A stretch of DNA of 64,000 nucleotides from Deltaproteobacteria bacterium (GTDB lineage: Bacteria; Desulfobacterota; Desulfarculia; Adiutricales; Adiutricaceae), in the NCBI GenBank assembly GCA_031265205.1, contig JAISCZ010000130.1, positions 82,252 through 146,251 on the forward strand, given 5' to 3'. Of the stretch, positions 9,121 to 17,271 are shown piece after piece (the first letter of the stretch is position 1; each line of letters begins with the position of its first letter). Below the pieces are notes generated by a model. It was not told the DNA's origin. It worked only from the letters and a program-made list of their open reading frames with translations, and did no database searches. The position numbers and the translations under genes were made by a program.

Positions 9121-9640
9121 CGCGCGCGAGCCCGCGGCGCCCGCCCGCGGCGAGCCAACTTAAAAAATCGCGAGCGCGATACTTCAAGGGCGGGCGCGCG
9201 CGACGCGCGGCGCGCGGAAAGGCTTGGGAGCGGAAAGGCTTGGACGGCGTTGGCCGTTCAAGCCGACCTTTGGCGGGCTCTGGCGGGCTAACGCTGGCTA
9301 AGGAAGATTTAGGCGACTTAAGGCTACGCGAGGCTATCCAGCGCGAACCTCAGGCGAGCGAGGCCGCCCTCCGAGCGCGCCGCTCTCTTTGGGGGAAAAG
9401 CTCAGGCGAGACTTTAGGTAGCCAAAATTTCCAGCGCGAAGGCCCGTCGCGCCCCAGCGGAAAGTTGGCCGGCTTTTCGCTTTAAGCCCAGAGAGCGGCG
9501 CCGGTCGCGAGCCTTAAACGGCTCGCGCCTCCGCGCCAAAAAGGTTCCGCGCCGTCGCGTGACCCGTCTTTTCCCTTTTCTTTCCCCTTTTTTTCCCGTC
9601 CCGCTAGAGGGACGCGCGGGCAAAAAAGACCCATCCCCTT

Positions 9641-9656
9641 TGGCCTTTAATTTGCT
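9641..9656 (+). promoter_or_regulatory. Sigma-54 promoter for flgF-flgG
   Basis: TGGCCTTTAATTTGCT gives GG at 9642-9643 and GC at 9654-9655 with exactly 10 nt between, the -24/-12 signature of RpoN promoters. Start of transcription would be near 9667, leaving a short leader with GAAGGAG before the flgF ATG. FlrC encoded upstream is the probable activator (inference). Confidence 0.75.
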
Positions 9657-9681
9657 TTAATCCTCTCTGAAGGAGTTTTCC

Positions 9682-10389
9682 ATGTTCGTCGGACCCTATC
9701 CCTATCATTCAGGCAACACTTATCTGGGCATGATGGCCCAGGAAGAGCGCATGAACCTCGCCTCCAATAACATGGCCAACGTGAACACCGCCGGCTATAA
9801 AAAGGACGTGCCCATCTTTGAGGGGTATCTGGTCAAGCAGTCCAAGACCTATTTCGGGCAAGGGCCCTTTAAGCTCACGGAAAACGATTTGGACATGGCT
9901 TTGAACGGACCCGGTTTTTTCCAGATTGAGACGCCCAACGGCGTCCGCTACAGCCGCAACGGGACCTTCAGCGTCAACGGCGCGGGCGAAATAGTCACCG
10001 CCGACGGCTATCCCCTCGTGGGCGCGGGCGTGGTCCCACCGGGGACCCTCAAAGTGATCGTGGAAAGGGAAGGCCAAGTGCAGGCCGTCAACGAGGACTT
10101 GGAGTCCGCGGTCATCGGCCAGATTGAGCTCGTGGAAATAGACGATCCCAATATGCTCATTAAAGAAGGCTACGATTTTTACGTCCCCAAGTCCCCGGAC
10201 TTCGTTCCCCAGCCCGCCGCGAACACGACCATCGAGCAGGGCTTTCTGGAAATGAGCAACGTCAACCCCGTCAGCGAGTCCGTGGAACTCATCGACATCT
10301 ACCGCGTCTACGAGGCGCTGCAGAAAATCGTCCACACTAAGCAGGAAATGGATCAGAAGGCGACGGGCGAGCTCGGCAAACTGACCTAA
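9682..10389 (+). CDS. flgF: Flagellar basal-body rod protein FlgF
   Basis: A 235-residue proximal rod protein. The N-terminal rod signature (RMNLASNNMANVNTAGYKK) and the C-terminal helix with NPVSESVELIDIYRVYEALQK are both present; rod and hook proteins use these two helices to form the coiled-coil core of the axial structure. DLDMALNGPGFFQIETPNG and the following YSRNGTF match the FlgF/FlgG/FlgE central domain. It is exported by the flagellar type III apparatus without a cleaved signal. The order flgF-flgG-flgA on one strand with an 87-nt gap to flgG is typical. A sigma-54 promoter stands 26 nt before the start codon. Confidence 0.92.
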   Translation: MFVGPYPYHSGNTYLGMMAQEERMNLASNNMANVNTAGYKKDVPIFEGYLVKQSKTYFGQGPFKLTENDLDMALNGPGFFQIETPNGVRYSRNGTFSVNGAGEIVTADGYPLVGAGVVPPGTLKVIVEREGQVQAVNEDLESAVIGQIELVEIDDPNMLIKEGYDFYVPKSPDFVPQPAANTTIEQGFLEMSNVNPVSESVELIDIYRVYEALQKIVHTKQEMDQKATGELGKLT

Positions 10390-10476
10390 AGGCGCGTTCC
10401 GCGCCCGCGCGCCCCCCTCGCGCTTCTTTTTTTCCTGAAGACGAATTACGCTAAGACTATAACGAGGCGACTTATT

Positions 10477-11259
10477 ATGATGCGCTCCCTTTACACCGCC
10501 GCCACCGGCATGATCGCCCAGCAGACCCATCTGGACGTCATCGCCCATAACCTCGCCAACGTGAACACCACGGGTTTTAAGAAGAACCGGGCGGAATTCC
10601 AGGACCTGATCTATCAGACCCACAAGTTCGCGGGCACCGAGACCATCGGCGGCCAGCAGATCCCCGTGGGCGTTCAGGTCGGCTTGGGAACCAAGGTGAA
10701 CACCACGGCCAAGATCCATACCCAGGGCGACTACGTCAAAACCGACAGCCCCTTAGACGTGGCCATTGAGGGCGAGGGCTATTTTAGGGTCTTGAGGAAC
10801 GGCGAAATCTACTACACCCGCGACGGGGCCTTTAAGCTCAACAGCGACGGGGTCCTGGTGAGCCAGGACGGCAATCCCCTGGACCCGGAATTCGTGGTCC
10901 CGGCCGAGGCCGTGCATATCGCCATCGATCCCTTTGGCTTTATCTCGGCCATGGACGCCCGCCAGAACATTTTAGCCGAAGGCCGCTTCACCACTTCCCG
11001 CTTCGTCAACCCCCCGGGCCTCTTCGCCATGGGTTATAATATCTACGAGCCCACGGAAGCCTCCGGTCCCCCCATTGACGGCAACCCCGGCGAGGAAAGC
11101 TTCGGCACCATCGCCCACGGTTTTCTGGAACTCTCCAACGTCGAGGTGGTCATGGAAATGGTGGAAATGATCACCGCGCAAAGGGCCTACGAAATGAACT
11201 CCAAGGCCATCACCACTTCCGACGAAATGCTGGCCATCGCCAACAACCTCAAGCGTTAA
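10477..11259 (+). CDS. flgG: Flagellar distal rod protein FlgG
   Basis: A 260-residue distal rod protein of normal family length. MRSLYTAATGMIAQQTHLD and HNLANVNTTGFKKNRAEF are the characteristic FlgG N-terminus; the C-terminus GFLELSNVEVVMEMVEMITAQR and AYEMNSKAI is also diagnostic. DVAIEGEGYFRV followed by YTRDGAF marks the central domain. It forms the rod section inside the P and L rings, on which the hook is built. No damage is visible. The 87-nt gap after flgF and the 94-nt gap before flgA agree with one transcription unit. Confidence 0.95.
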   Translation: MMRSLYTAATGMIAQQTHLDVIAHNLANVNTTGFKKNRAEFQDLIYQTHKFAGTETIGGQQIPVGVQVGLGTKVNTTAKIHTQGDYVKTDSPLDVAIEGEGYFRVLRNGEIYYTRDGAFKLNSDGVLVSQDGNPLDPEFVVPAEAVHIAIDPFGFISAMDARQNILAEGRFTTSRFVNPPGLFAMGYNIYEPTEASGPPIDGNPGEESFGTIAHGFLELSNVEVVMEMVEMITAQRAYEMNSKAITTSDEMLAIANNLKR

Positions 11260-11353
11260 GCCCCCAAGGGCGCCCTCTCTTGAGCCGGAGAGCGACGCGC
11301 CTATTATTTTAAGGATACGCGCCGCGCCTCTCTTCGCCCCGAAAGACTGAGCC

Positions 11354-12367
11354 ATGCCTCCCGCAGCCTCCCGCCCAGCCCGCTCTCCCCAACCGCGCTC
11401 CCGGTGGGCTCTCGCCGCGCTCGGCGCCCTCCTCTCTCTCCTCTGGGCCGCCTCTCCCCTCTGGGCCAGGGTGACCGTGATTGTCCCCGCGCAAAACTCC
11501 GTGACGGGTCCCCGCGTCCTTTTGGGGGACATCGCCAACGTGGTCCCCGACGGACCGGAAGACCAGGCCCTCGCGGCTCTCTTGGAGGCCGCCGATTTAG
11601 GGGGCGCCCCGGGCCCCGGCCAAAAGCTGACCTTGCGCCGCCAGCAGTTCGAAAGCCGCCTGGAAAGCTCCGGGGCCCCGGTCAACGACGCCCGCTGGCT
11701 CATCCCCGACGTCGTGACCCTCACCGGCGGCGGCCAGGAGGCGGACTCCGACGTTATCCGCCGGGTTATCCTGGACTACCTCCAAAAATCCGAGCCCTAC
11801 GCCTCGGGCCGCTTCGAGCTTATCAGCGTCGGCTCCGCCCCGGCCCCGGCCCTCCCCGCGGGCCAGGTCGAGTATCGCTTCGCGCCCCAGCCTTCCTCCA
11901 ACCCCGGCTACTTGGCGGGGACCGTTTTTTTCTCCGTCGACGGCCGCGAAGCGGCCCGCCTCCGGGTCACCGCCCTCGTCGATCTCGAGGTCCCGGCCCT
12001 CTTGGCCGTCCGGGATCTTTCCCGGGGACATGTCCTCGCGGAAGAGGACTTGACCGAAAGTTACGTCTCCTTCAGCCGGGCCAAAGGATCCTTAACCGAT
12101 ACTTCCCAAGCCGCGGGCCAAACCCTCAAGGTCAGCGTCCGAGCCGGCTCCCCTATCCGGGATAGGGATCTGCGGGTCACCTCCCTCATCTCCAAGGGCG
12201 ACACGGTCTCCATCGTCGCCCAGGCCGGAGGCCTCAAGGTCACCGCCCTCGGCCAGGCCAAGGAAGACGGCGCCCTGGGCCAGACCATCTCCGTCGTCAA
12301 TATGGACAGCAAGAAGATCGTCCTGGCCAAGGTTATCGGACCCGGCCAGGTGGAAGTGCTTTTTTAG
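11354..12367 (+). CDS. flgA: Flagellar P-ring assembly chaperone FlgA
   Basis: A 337-residue periplasmic protein. Residues 1 to about 38 form a signal peptide with an Arg-rich start and a hydrophobic core ending in WAASPLWA. The C-terminal third is the SAF/FlgA domain (LAVRDLSRGHVLAEEDLTES, then SPIRDRDLR and GDTVSIVAQAGGLKVTALGQA), which in the family helps FlgI polymerise into the P ring. The protein is longer than enteric FlgA, as is usual in deltaproteobacteria. The usual followers flgH and flgI are not here: the next 970 nt hold only repeats and then a pilin gene, so the operon is interrupted or rearranged at this point. Confidence 0.88.
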   Translation: MPPAASRPARSPQPRSRWALAALGALLSLLWAASPLWARVTVIVPAQNSVTGPRVLLGDIANVVPDGPEDQALAALLEAADLGGAPGPGQKLTLRRQQFESRLESSGAPVNDARWLIPDVVTLTGGGQEADSDVIRRVILDYLQKSEPYASGRFELISVGSAPAPALPAGQVEYRFAPQPSSNPGYLAGTVFFSVDGREAARLRVTALVDLEVPALLAVRDLSRGHVLAEEDLTESYVSFSRAKGSLTDTSQAAGQTLKVSVRAGSPIRDRDLRVTSLISKGDTVSIVAQAGGLKVTALGQAKEDGALGQTISVVNMDSKKIVLAKVIGPGQVEVLF

Positions 12368-13204
12368 CCCCCTTTGGCTCTCTTTTCTATTTTCAGTAAA
12401 CCAAAACTTTAAGTCCACCTTAATCTCGCCTCGCGCGCGCCGCCGCGCGCCCCGCGAGCCCCTTCTCCCCCTTGGGCCTCCGTCCATGGGGGCTTCTTTT
12501 TTTAAAAGCGCCTTTCTATCCACCTATTAATAAAGAGCCCCTCCCTTGGGCCCCCCGGCCATGGGGGCTTCTTTTTTTAAAAGCGCCTTTCTATCCACCT
12601 ATTAATAAAGAGCCCCCCCCTTGGGCCCCCCGGCCATGGGGTCCTCCGCGCGCGGAAAAGCGCCTATCCATTATAATTAAGGGCCTCCCCCCGCGCGTCA
12701 AGAAGGGTCTCCCTCCGCGCGCCTTTCCGCCCCCCGGGCCGGGGAAAAAGAGGCCTTATCCCCTCTTCTCCCTTCTTCCCCTTTCCCCTTTGGAATCTCT
12801 CGTCTTTTCCCCCGCGATAGCGTATAGTCGCCTCGAACGCGAGCGCTTTTCCGCCCCGCGCCGCCCTCCCCCAGGGCAACCCCCACGCCCTTTCCGCCTC
12901 CGCTCAATAGCCCCGACGGCCCCTTTCCCACCGCGCGGGCGGTTTTTTCCTCAGCCTCAACGAATTTCGGTGTACAAAAACTTCTCCCTCTCCGCGGCCA
13001 CCTGAAAGGCGTCGGCCTACTGAAAGGGCCGGACCGGACCGGCGCGAGCCCCTGGCGCGGATCCGGCGCCCCGGGCAAGAGGGCGGCGGCGGGCTCTGAT
13101 ACGAAAAAAAACTAATAAATTCAGTGAGTTAACTTGCAACTCGCCCCCTTAAGCCCCCCTTGGCGCCCACGCGCTCCCGACCCTCCCAGACCCTTTCCGG
13201 CGAT
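12368..13204. other. Spacer with 75-bp tandem repeat and GC-rich filler
   Basis: No gene was found. The first 270 nt contain the tandem repeat listed separately; the remainder is C/G-rich low complexity. Position 13100-13140 is an AT-richer patch just upstream of the pilin promoter and could hold activator sites. Confidence 0.6.
12472..12640. repeat. Tandem repeat with a 74-75 bp period
   Basis: Two full copies start at 12472 and 12546, and a partial third starts at 12621. Each begins TTGGGCC, carries CCATGGGGGCTTC, a T-run, AAAAGCGCC and TATTAATAAAGAGCCCC. The copies are nearly identical, so the expansion is recent. It follows the flgA stop codon by about 100 nt. Confidence 0.85.
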
Positions 13205-13220
13205 TGGCGCCCAATTTGCT
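13205..13220 (+). promoter_or_regulatory. Sigma-54 promoter for the pilin gene
   Basis: TGGCGCCCAATTTGCT places GG at 13206-13207 and GC at 13218-13219 with 10 nt between. Pilin genes are classic RpoN/PilR targets. The predicted start near 13231 leaves an untranslated leader of about 110 nt before the ATG at 13342. Confidence 0.75.
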
Positions 13221-13341
13221 TGACCGTTTGTCAAGATTCGCTTGTTTCGGCTTTACGCTTTGCAATAATCTTCAGGCCTCAGAAACCTGAAAAAATTAAC
13301 CGGCCGCCATTTAGGCCGCGAACTTCACAGGAGTCCTCAAC

Positions 13342-13773
13342 ATGTTTGCCAAATTAACCGAGAAGCGCGAAGGCTTCACTCTTATTGAGCTTTTGATCGT
13401 CGTGGCCATCATCGGCATCCTGGCCGCCATCGCCATCCCCCAGTACGCCCGTTATCGTAAGGGCGCGCAGGACAACGCCGCTCAGTCCGCCTATCACGCC
13501 ATCGCGACCGCCGAAGAAGCTTACTTCGTGCAGCATCCCGAGATTGGTTACACCTCCGTTTATTCCACCGCCTTAGGTCTCGAAGCCGGCCTGGTCCGCG
13601 ACCAGAACGTCATCTACGGCTCCCTCAAAAAGACCATCAGCTCCAATGGCACCCCCGGCTTCACCTTCGCCGTCCGCCACAAAGCCGAAGGCTCCACCAT
13701 TTACTACTATGACAGCGCCAGCTCCGTCACGGTTCACTCCGGCACCGGCAACCTCTCCAACGGTTGGAACTAA
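13342..13773 (+). CDS. pilA: Type IV major pilin (PilA-like)
   Basis: A 143-residue prepilin. The leader is 11 residues and ends in Gly11; cleavage by prepilin peptidase would expose Phe12, followed by [20 protein letters not shown] with Glu at +5, the standard N-methylated hydrophobic helix. The globular part is about 100 residues and has no cysteine, so the usual disulfide-closed D-region is absent. The length lies between short Geobacter-type pilins and classical type IVa pilins. It assembles as the pilus fibre in the envelope for adhesion or twitching. AGGAG precedes the start. A sigma-54 promoter lies upstream and a strong terminator downstream, so the gene is monocistronic. Confidence 0.93.
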   Translation: MFAKLTEKREGFTLIELLIVVAIIGILAAIAIPQYARYRKGAQDNAAQSAYHAIATAEEAYFVQHPEIGYTSVYSTALGLEAGLVRDQNVIYGSLKKTISSNGTPGFTFAVRHKAEGSTIYYYDSASSVTVHSGTGNLSNGWN

Positions 13774-13811
13774 GCTTTTAAGCGCTTAAGGCTCTCCGCT
13801 CGCGCTCTTTG

Positions 13812-13863
13812 ACAACGCCCCCCCGACCCTTCCCCCGCGGAGGGTCGGGGGGGCGTTGTTTTT
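13812..13863 (+). terminator. Rho-independent terminator after pilA
   Basis: Two 19-nt arms (ACAACGCCCCCCCGACCCT and its complement) surround a 10-nt loop and are followed by a T run (GTTTTTG). One of the strongest hairpins in the window. Confidence 0.9.
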
Positions 13864-13873
13864 GGGGACATGG

Positions 13874-13879
13874 TATAAT
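13874..13879 (+). promoter_or_regulatory. Candidate -10 box TATAAT
   Basis: A perfect TATAAT directly after the pilA terminator and 89 nt before the next start codon. No convincing -35 hexamer stands at 16-18 nt, so support is limited. Confidence 0.35.
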
Positions 13880-13967
13880 ATAGCCCAGCGGGGCGCCCCG
13901 CCGCGGCCTCCAGCCCCACCGCCCGCGTTCGCCCTTAGCCTTTGTTTTCGGTCAAGGCCCCATCCCC

Positions 13968-16262
13968 ATGCGCGACCACGCCCCCCCGCCAAGCTCCCGC
14001 CTCGAAGCCATCTTCGACTCCAATTTCGCCCTCCTCTTCCTCGCCCTCCTCGCGACCTTTTTCTATATCGCCGTCGCGACCGCCGGCTACGGCTGGCGCG
14101 ACGGACCCGAATTCGCCGTCACGGCCACCTATCTGGACGTGGCCCACCCTTCGGGATTTCCCACCTATAACCTCCTCGCCAAAATTCTGACCTGGCTTCC
14201 CCTGGGCGCCATCGGCTTTCGCGTCACCGTCTTTACGGCCATGATGGGCGGGCTTTCCCTCTTTCTTCTCGCCGCCCTCGCGCGCTCCCTCCACAAGCTG
14301 GACCCCGCGCGCCCCGCTTACGGCTCCCTTTTAGCGCCCGTCCTCTTTTACGGCCTGTGCCAGGCGGTCTTTGTCGCGGCCACGGAACTGGAGGTCTATT
14401 CCCTCAACTCCGCTTTTCTCCTCCTTTTAATCCTCCTCGCCACCAAGTGGCGCGAAGGCCGCGGGGAGGGCTTCCTCTATCTGGGCGGCTTCGTCTACGG
14501 GCTCTCCTGCGGCAATCACGCGGCCATGAGCCTTTACCTCCCCTTCCTCGCGCTCCTCGCCTGGTGGGGCGAGCCGTCCTCTTTTCCCCGCGCGGGCGCG
14601 CGCTCGCGCAATTTAAAGCGCCTCGGGATCCTCGCGCTCCTCTTCCTCGCGGGGCTCTCCGTCTACCTGCTGCTTTATGTCCGCTCCCAAACCGACTCCC
14701 TCCCGGTGGATTTCGGGAGAACCAACAGCCTCGCGCGTTTCTGGAACCATATCTCCGACGCCAAGGACTCCGAGTACCACTTCAAAGGCGTGACCCAGAC
14801 CGAGGATTTGCTCTTTTTTCTTCAAGTCCAGTTCAGAAACCTCACCTCTCCCCTCTTTTGGCTCTCGCTCCCCTTCGTCGGCTGGGGCCTTAGGTTTCTC
14901 TGGCGGCGCTTTCAGATCCTCTCCGTCGCCTTAGTCGCCCTGATCCTTATCAACATGGGCTTTTTCTATTACTGGATCGACGGGAGTTCCGCCTTTATCC
15001 CCAGCGTCACGGCCTACTTTATCCTCTTCTGCGTGGGCCTGGGGCAGGCCGGACGCTGGCTCCGGGAGCGCCCCGCGCTCCCCCGCGAGATAGCGACCGC
15101 CCTCGGGGCCGCCGTTTTGGCGCTCTCTTTTCTTTCCCTGGGGCGCGATAGGCTCCAAAACGCCGAGACCGTCTCGGGCTTCCAGTCCACGGAACTCTTT
15201 TTTCCCGACTTGGCCGCCCTCCCCCCCGACTCCCTGGTCATCCACCACGCCGCCTGGTTTCCGCTCCTCGCGCTGCAATACGTCTACGGGACGAGGCCGG
15301 ACGTTTCCCTCATTTTCGCCTCGGGCCTTTTGGCCCCGCGGCTGATGGCCCCCCCGGAGCCGATCAAGCTCCCCTTGGCCTATTTCCCCACCGACGGCGA
15401 CGGCGACCTCTTAAGCCCCCTCACCCCGGGGTTTCCCAATTTCTTTTTAAACGCCAATATGGACCGCGGCCGCCATGTCTTTACCCAATACGGGACGGAA
15501 ATCGCTTTTCTCACTCCCTACCTCCGGCCCGGCGAGGAATTTCTGTGGCTGGCGGAAATCAAGCGCGACCCCAACGCCGGGATTTCGGCTATCCTGGACG
15601 GGACTTACGAGCGCTATCTGCGAAGGCTTACGCGCTATTTTTCCGCCTTCCCGGCGGAAGAGGGCGTGCCGATCCCGCCCAAGGCCCCGGCGCAGATGTA
15701 CTACGTCCTCCGGGAAATTTTGGAGTTTACCTTCAAGCACCGCGAGTACCTCCTCACCGCCGAGACCGCGGACAAGTTCCTCGCCGCCTTTTCCCTGGGA
15801 GGCTTAAACTACCTTCTCCCGACCGACGTTCTTTTAAACGCCAAGGGCCTGGTCGCCAACAGCTACCGCCTGGCGCGCGATTTCCCTAAGGCCGAGGCGG
15901 CGACGCGAGATCTGATCGCCCTGCGGCCCCATCTGGTCATCAACTGGATCCTTTTGGGGCTTATCTACGATAACCAACGCCTCATTCCGCAAACCTTGGA
16001 AGCCTGGCGCAAGGCCGTCGACCTCGATCCCTATTCCAACACCGCCGTCAACCGCTACTTTTTGGCCCTCGCCAAATACCGGAGCCTTAAGGAGGCCACG
16101 GACTTTATCGGGCCCCTGATCGCCCAAATGGATAAAGACGGCCTCTATTTCACCCGGGATCTCTACGCCTATTACCGGGATTGCCTCGCGCTCCCGCCCA
16201 CGCGGGAACTCCCGCCGGAGGGTAACTTTCTCTACCGCTCCATCTATGAGGGGAAAGAGTAG
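13968..16262 (+). CDS. DUF2723-family polytopic membrane protein, GT-C-like, with C-terminal TPR
   Basis: A 764-residue membrane protein. The N-terminal half carries the DUF2723 signature: WRDGPEF soon after the first membrane helix, AHPSGFPTYNLL, ATELEVYSLNSAF and YGLSCGNHAAMSLYLP. This family is distantly related to protein O-mannosyltransferases (GT-C fold), in which an acidic residue in the first outer loop is catalytic; here that would be the D/E of WRDGPEF. About ten membrane helices end near residue 380. The rest is soluble, with a TPR-like repeat region around 620-700. The next gene follows at once (TAG then ATG). A role in glycosylating surface proteins or polymers is inferred; donor and acceptor are unknown. 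Confidence 0.8.
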   Translation: MRDHAPPPSSRLEAIFDSNFALLFLALLATFFYIAVATAGYGWRDGPEFAVTATYLDVAHPSGFPTYNLLAKILTWLPLGAIGFRVTVFTAMMGGLSLFLLAALARSLHKLDPARPAYGSLLAPVLFYGLCQAVFVAATELEVYSLNSAFLLLLILLATKWREGRGEGFLYLGGFVYGLSCGNHAAMSLYLPFLALLAWWGEPSSFPRAGARSRNLKRLGILALLFLAGLSVYLLLYVRSQTDSLPVDFGRTNSLARFWNHISDAKDSEYHFKGVTQTEDLLFFLQVQFRNLTSPLFWLSLPFVGWGLRFLWRRFQILSVALVALILINMGFFYYWIDGSSAFIPSVTAYFILFCVGLGQAGRWLRERPALPREIATALGAAVLALSFLSLGRDRLQNAETVSGFQSTELFFPDLAALPPDSLVIHHAAWFPLLALQYVYGTRPDVSLIFASGLLAPRLMAPPEPIKLPLAYFPTDGDGDLLSPLTPGFPNFFLNANMDRGRHVFTQYGTEIAFLTPYLRPGEEFLWLAEIKRDPNAGISAILDGTYERYLRRLTRYFSAFPAEEGVPIPPKAPAQMYYVLREILEFTFKHREYLLTAETADKFLAAFSLGGLNYLLPTDVLLNAKGLVANSYRLARDFPKAEAATRDLIALRPHLVINWILLGLIYDNQRLIPQTLEAWRKAVDLDPYSNTAVNRYFLALAKYRSLKEATDFIGPLIAQMDKDGLYFTRDLYAYYRDCLALPPTRELPPEGNFLYRSIYEGKE

Positions 16263-16952
16263 ATGCCTCAATTTACGCGCAAGCCCTGGGCGCGCGCCCT
16301 GGCCCTCATTATCCTTTTTCTGGCGTTTATGGCGGCCTTTATGGAAATACGCGCCTCCGGCGAACTCAAAAAGGCCCGCGCTTTCCAAGAGTCCGGCGCC
16401 TCCGAGAAGGCGATTGTCCATTATTTCCGGGCCCTTAACTGGTACTCCCCCGTGGGCGCGTCCGCGAGCGCGGCCCAAGAACTCTACGATCTCTCCGCGA
16501 GCCTTAAGAGCCAAGGCGAAAGCGCCCAAGCCTACCTTGGCTTTTTAAGATTGCGCGCCGCCCTTAACGCCGCCCGGAGCTTTTATTTTCCGCGCGCGGA
16601 TCTCCTCGACGCCTCCAATCGGGAACTCTCCGGATACCTCGCGAGCCTTAAAATCAAAGAGGCCCGCGCCCTGGGGACGGAGAGCGCGCTTCCCGCCGAT
16701 TTCGCCGAAAATGAGACGGAGCGCTATTACCGGATCTATTCCACTTATCCCGTAACCCACGAAGGCTCGCTTTTCGCGGCGGTCGTGGGTTTTCTCGCGT
16801 GGACGCTCGGAGGCGCTTGGGCTATCGCGCGCTTCTTCCGCGCCGGAGCGGAAGGCTTGCCCCTTTCCGCGAGAGCCAGCCTGGCGCGCCGTCCCCTCGC
16901 CCTTTTCGCGCTGGGCTATATCATTTGGATAGTGGGCATGGCTTGGTCCTAA
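16263..16952 (+). CDS. Membrane-anchored TPR-like protein of unknown function
   Basis: A 229-residue protein not assigned to a family. One membrane helix lies at about 10-28, a helical TPR-like stretch follows (SGELKKARAFQESGASEKAI, then HYFRALNWYSPVG), and two membrane helices close the protein (about 170-188 and 205-225). Its ATG directly follows the stop of the DUF2723 gene, so translation is coupled and the two probably act in one complex. A decayed copy of its 3' half is found at about 19170-19460, carried along in the tandem duplication of the next gene. Confidence 0.7.
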   Translation: MPQFTRKPWARALALIILFLAFMAAFMEIRASGELKKARAFQESGASEKAIVHYFRALNWYSPVGASASAAQELYDLSASLKSQGESAQAYLGFLRLRAALNAARSFYFPRADLLDASNRELSGYLASLKIKEARALGTESALPADFAENETERYYRIYSTYPVTHEGSLFAAVVGFLAWTLGGAWAIARFFRAGAEGLPLSARASLARRPLALFALGYIIWIVGMAWS

Positions 16953-16974
16953 AAGGGCTTAGGGCGAAACGGGC

Positions 16975-17125
16975 TTATGGCTCAAAAAGGATTGGAGCTT
17001 AAGAGGCGCGGAGCTTTAAGAGGCTTGAAGCTTTATGAGCCTTGAAGCTTTATGAGGCGTGGAGCTTAAAAAGGCGCGGAGCTTAAAAAGGCGCGGAACT
17101 CCAAGACGTTTGGAGCGCGTGGCTC
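16975..17125. repeat. 18-bp degenerate minisatellite, copy A
   Basis: About seven units close to AAGAGGCGTGGAGCTTTA in tandem, upstream of the first 612-residue membrane-protein gene. The same unit recurs before the second gene copy (19486-19573). Confidence 0.75.
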
Positions 17126-17271
17126 CTCAAGCCTCCCCCCTCCCTTTGGGGGGAAAATCGGCCAAGACGCTTGTCCGCTCTCGCGCGGCCTTCGCTTTAA
17201 CTGGAAGCGAAGCGCCGACCCAAAAAATTATCCGTAAGGGAAAAACGCCAGGGGTTTCCAGAAAGCGCGCT

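Larger units (their letters stand above)
8823..9640. other. Spacer between divergent flrB and flgF genes
   Basis: No gene was recognised. It holds an imperfect palindrome at 8952-8967, a tandem GCGCGC-rich repeat at 9017-9120 and GC-rich low-complexity sequence to about 9560. The regulatory part for flgF lies at its right end. Confidence 0.6.

Noticed and set aside
12472..13005. Plus-strand 177-codon frame with PWGLLFLKAPFYPP repeats
   Set aside because: It is the translation of the 75-bp DNA repeat and C-rich filler. It has no ribosome binding site and no domain.
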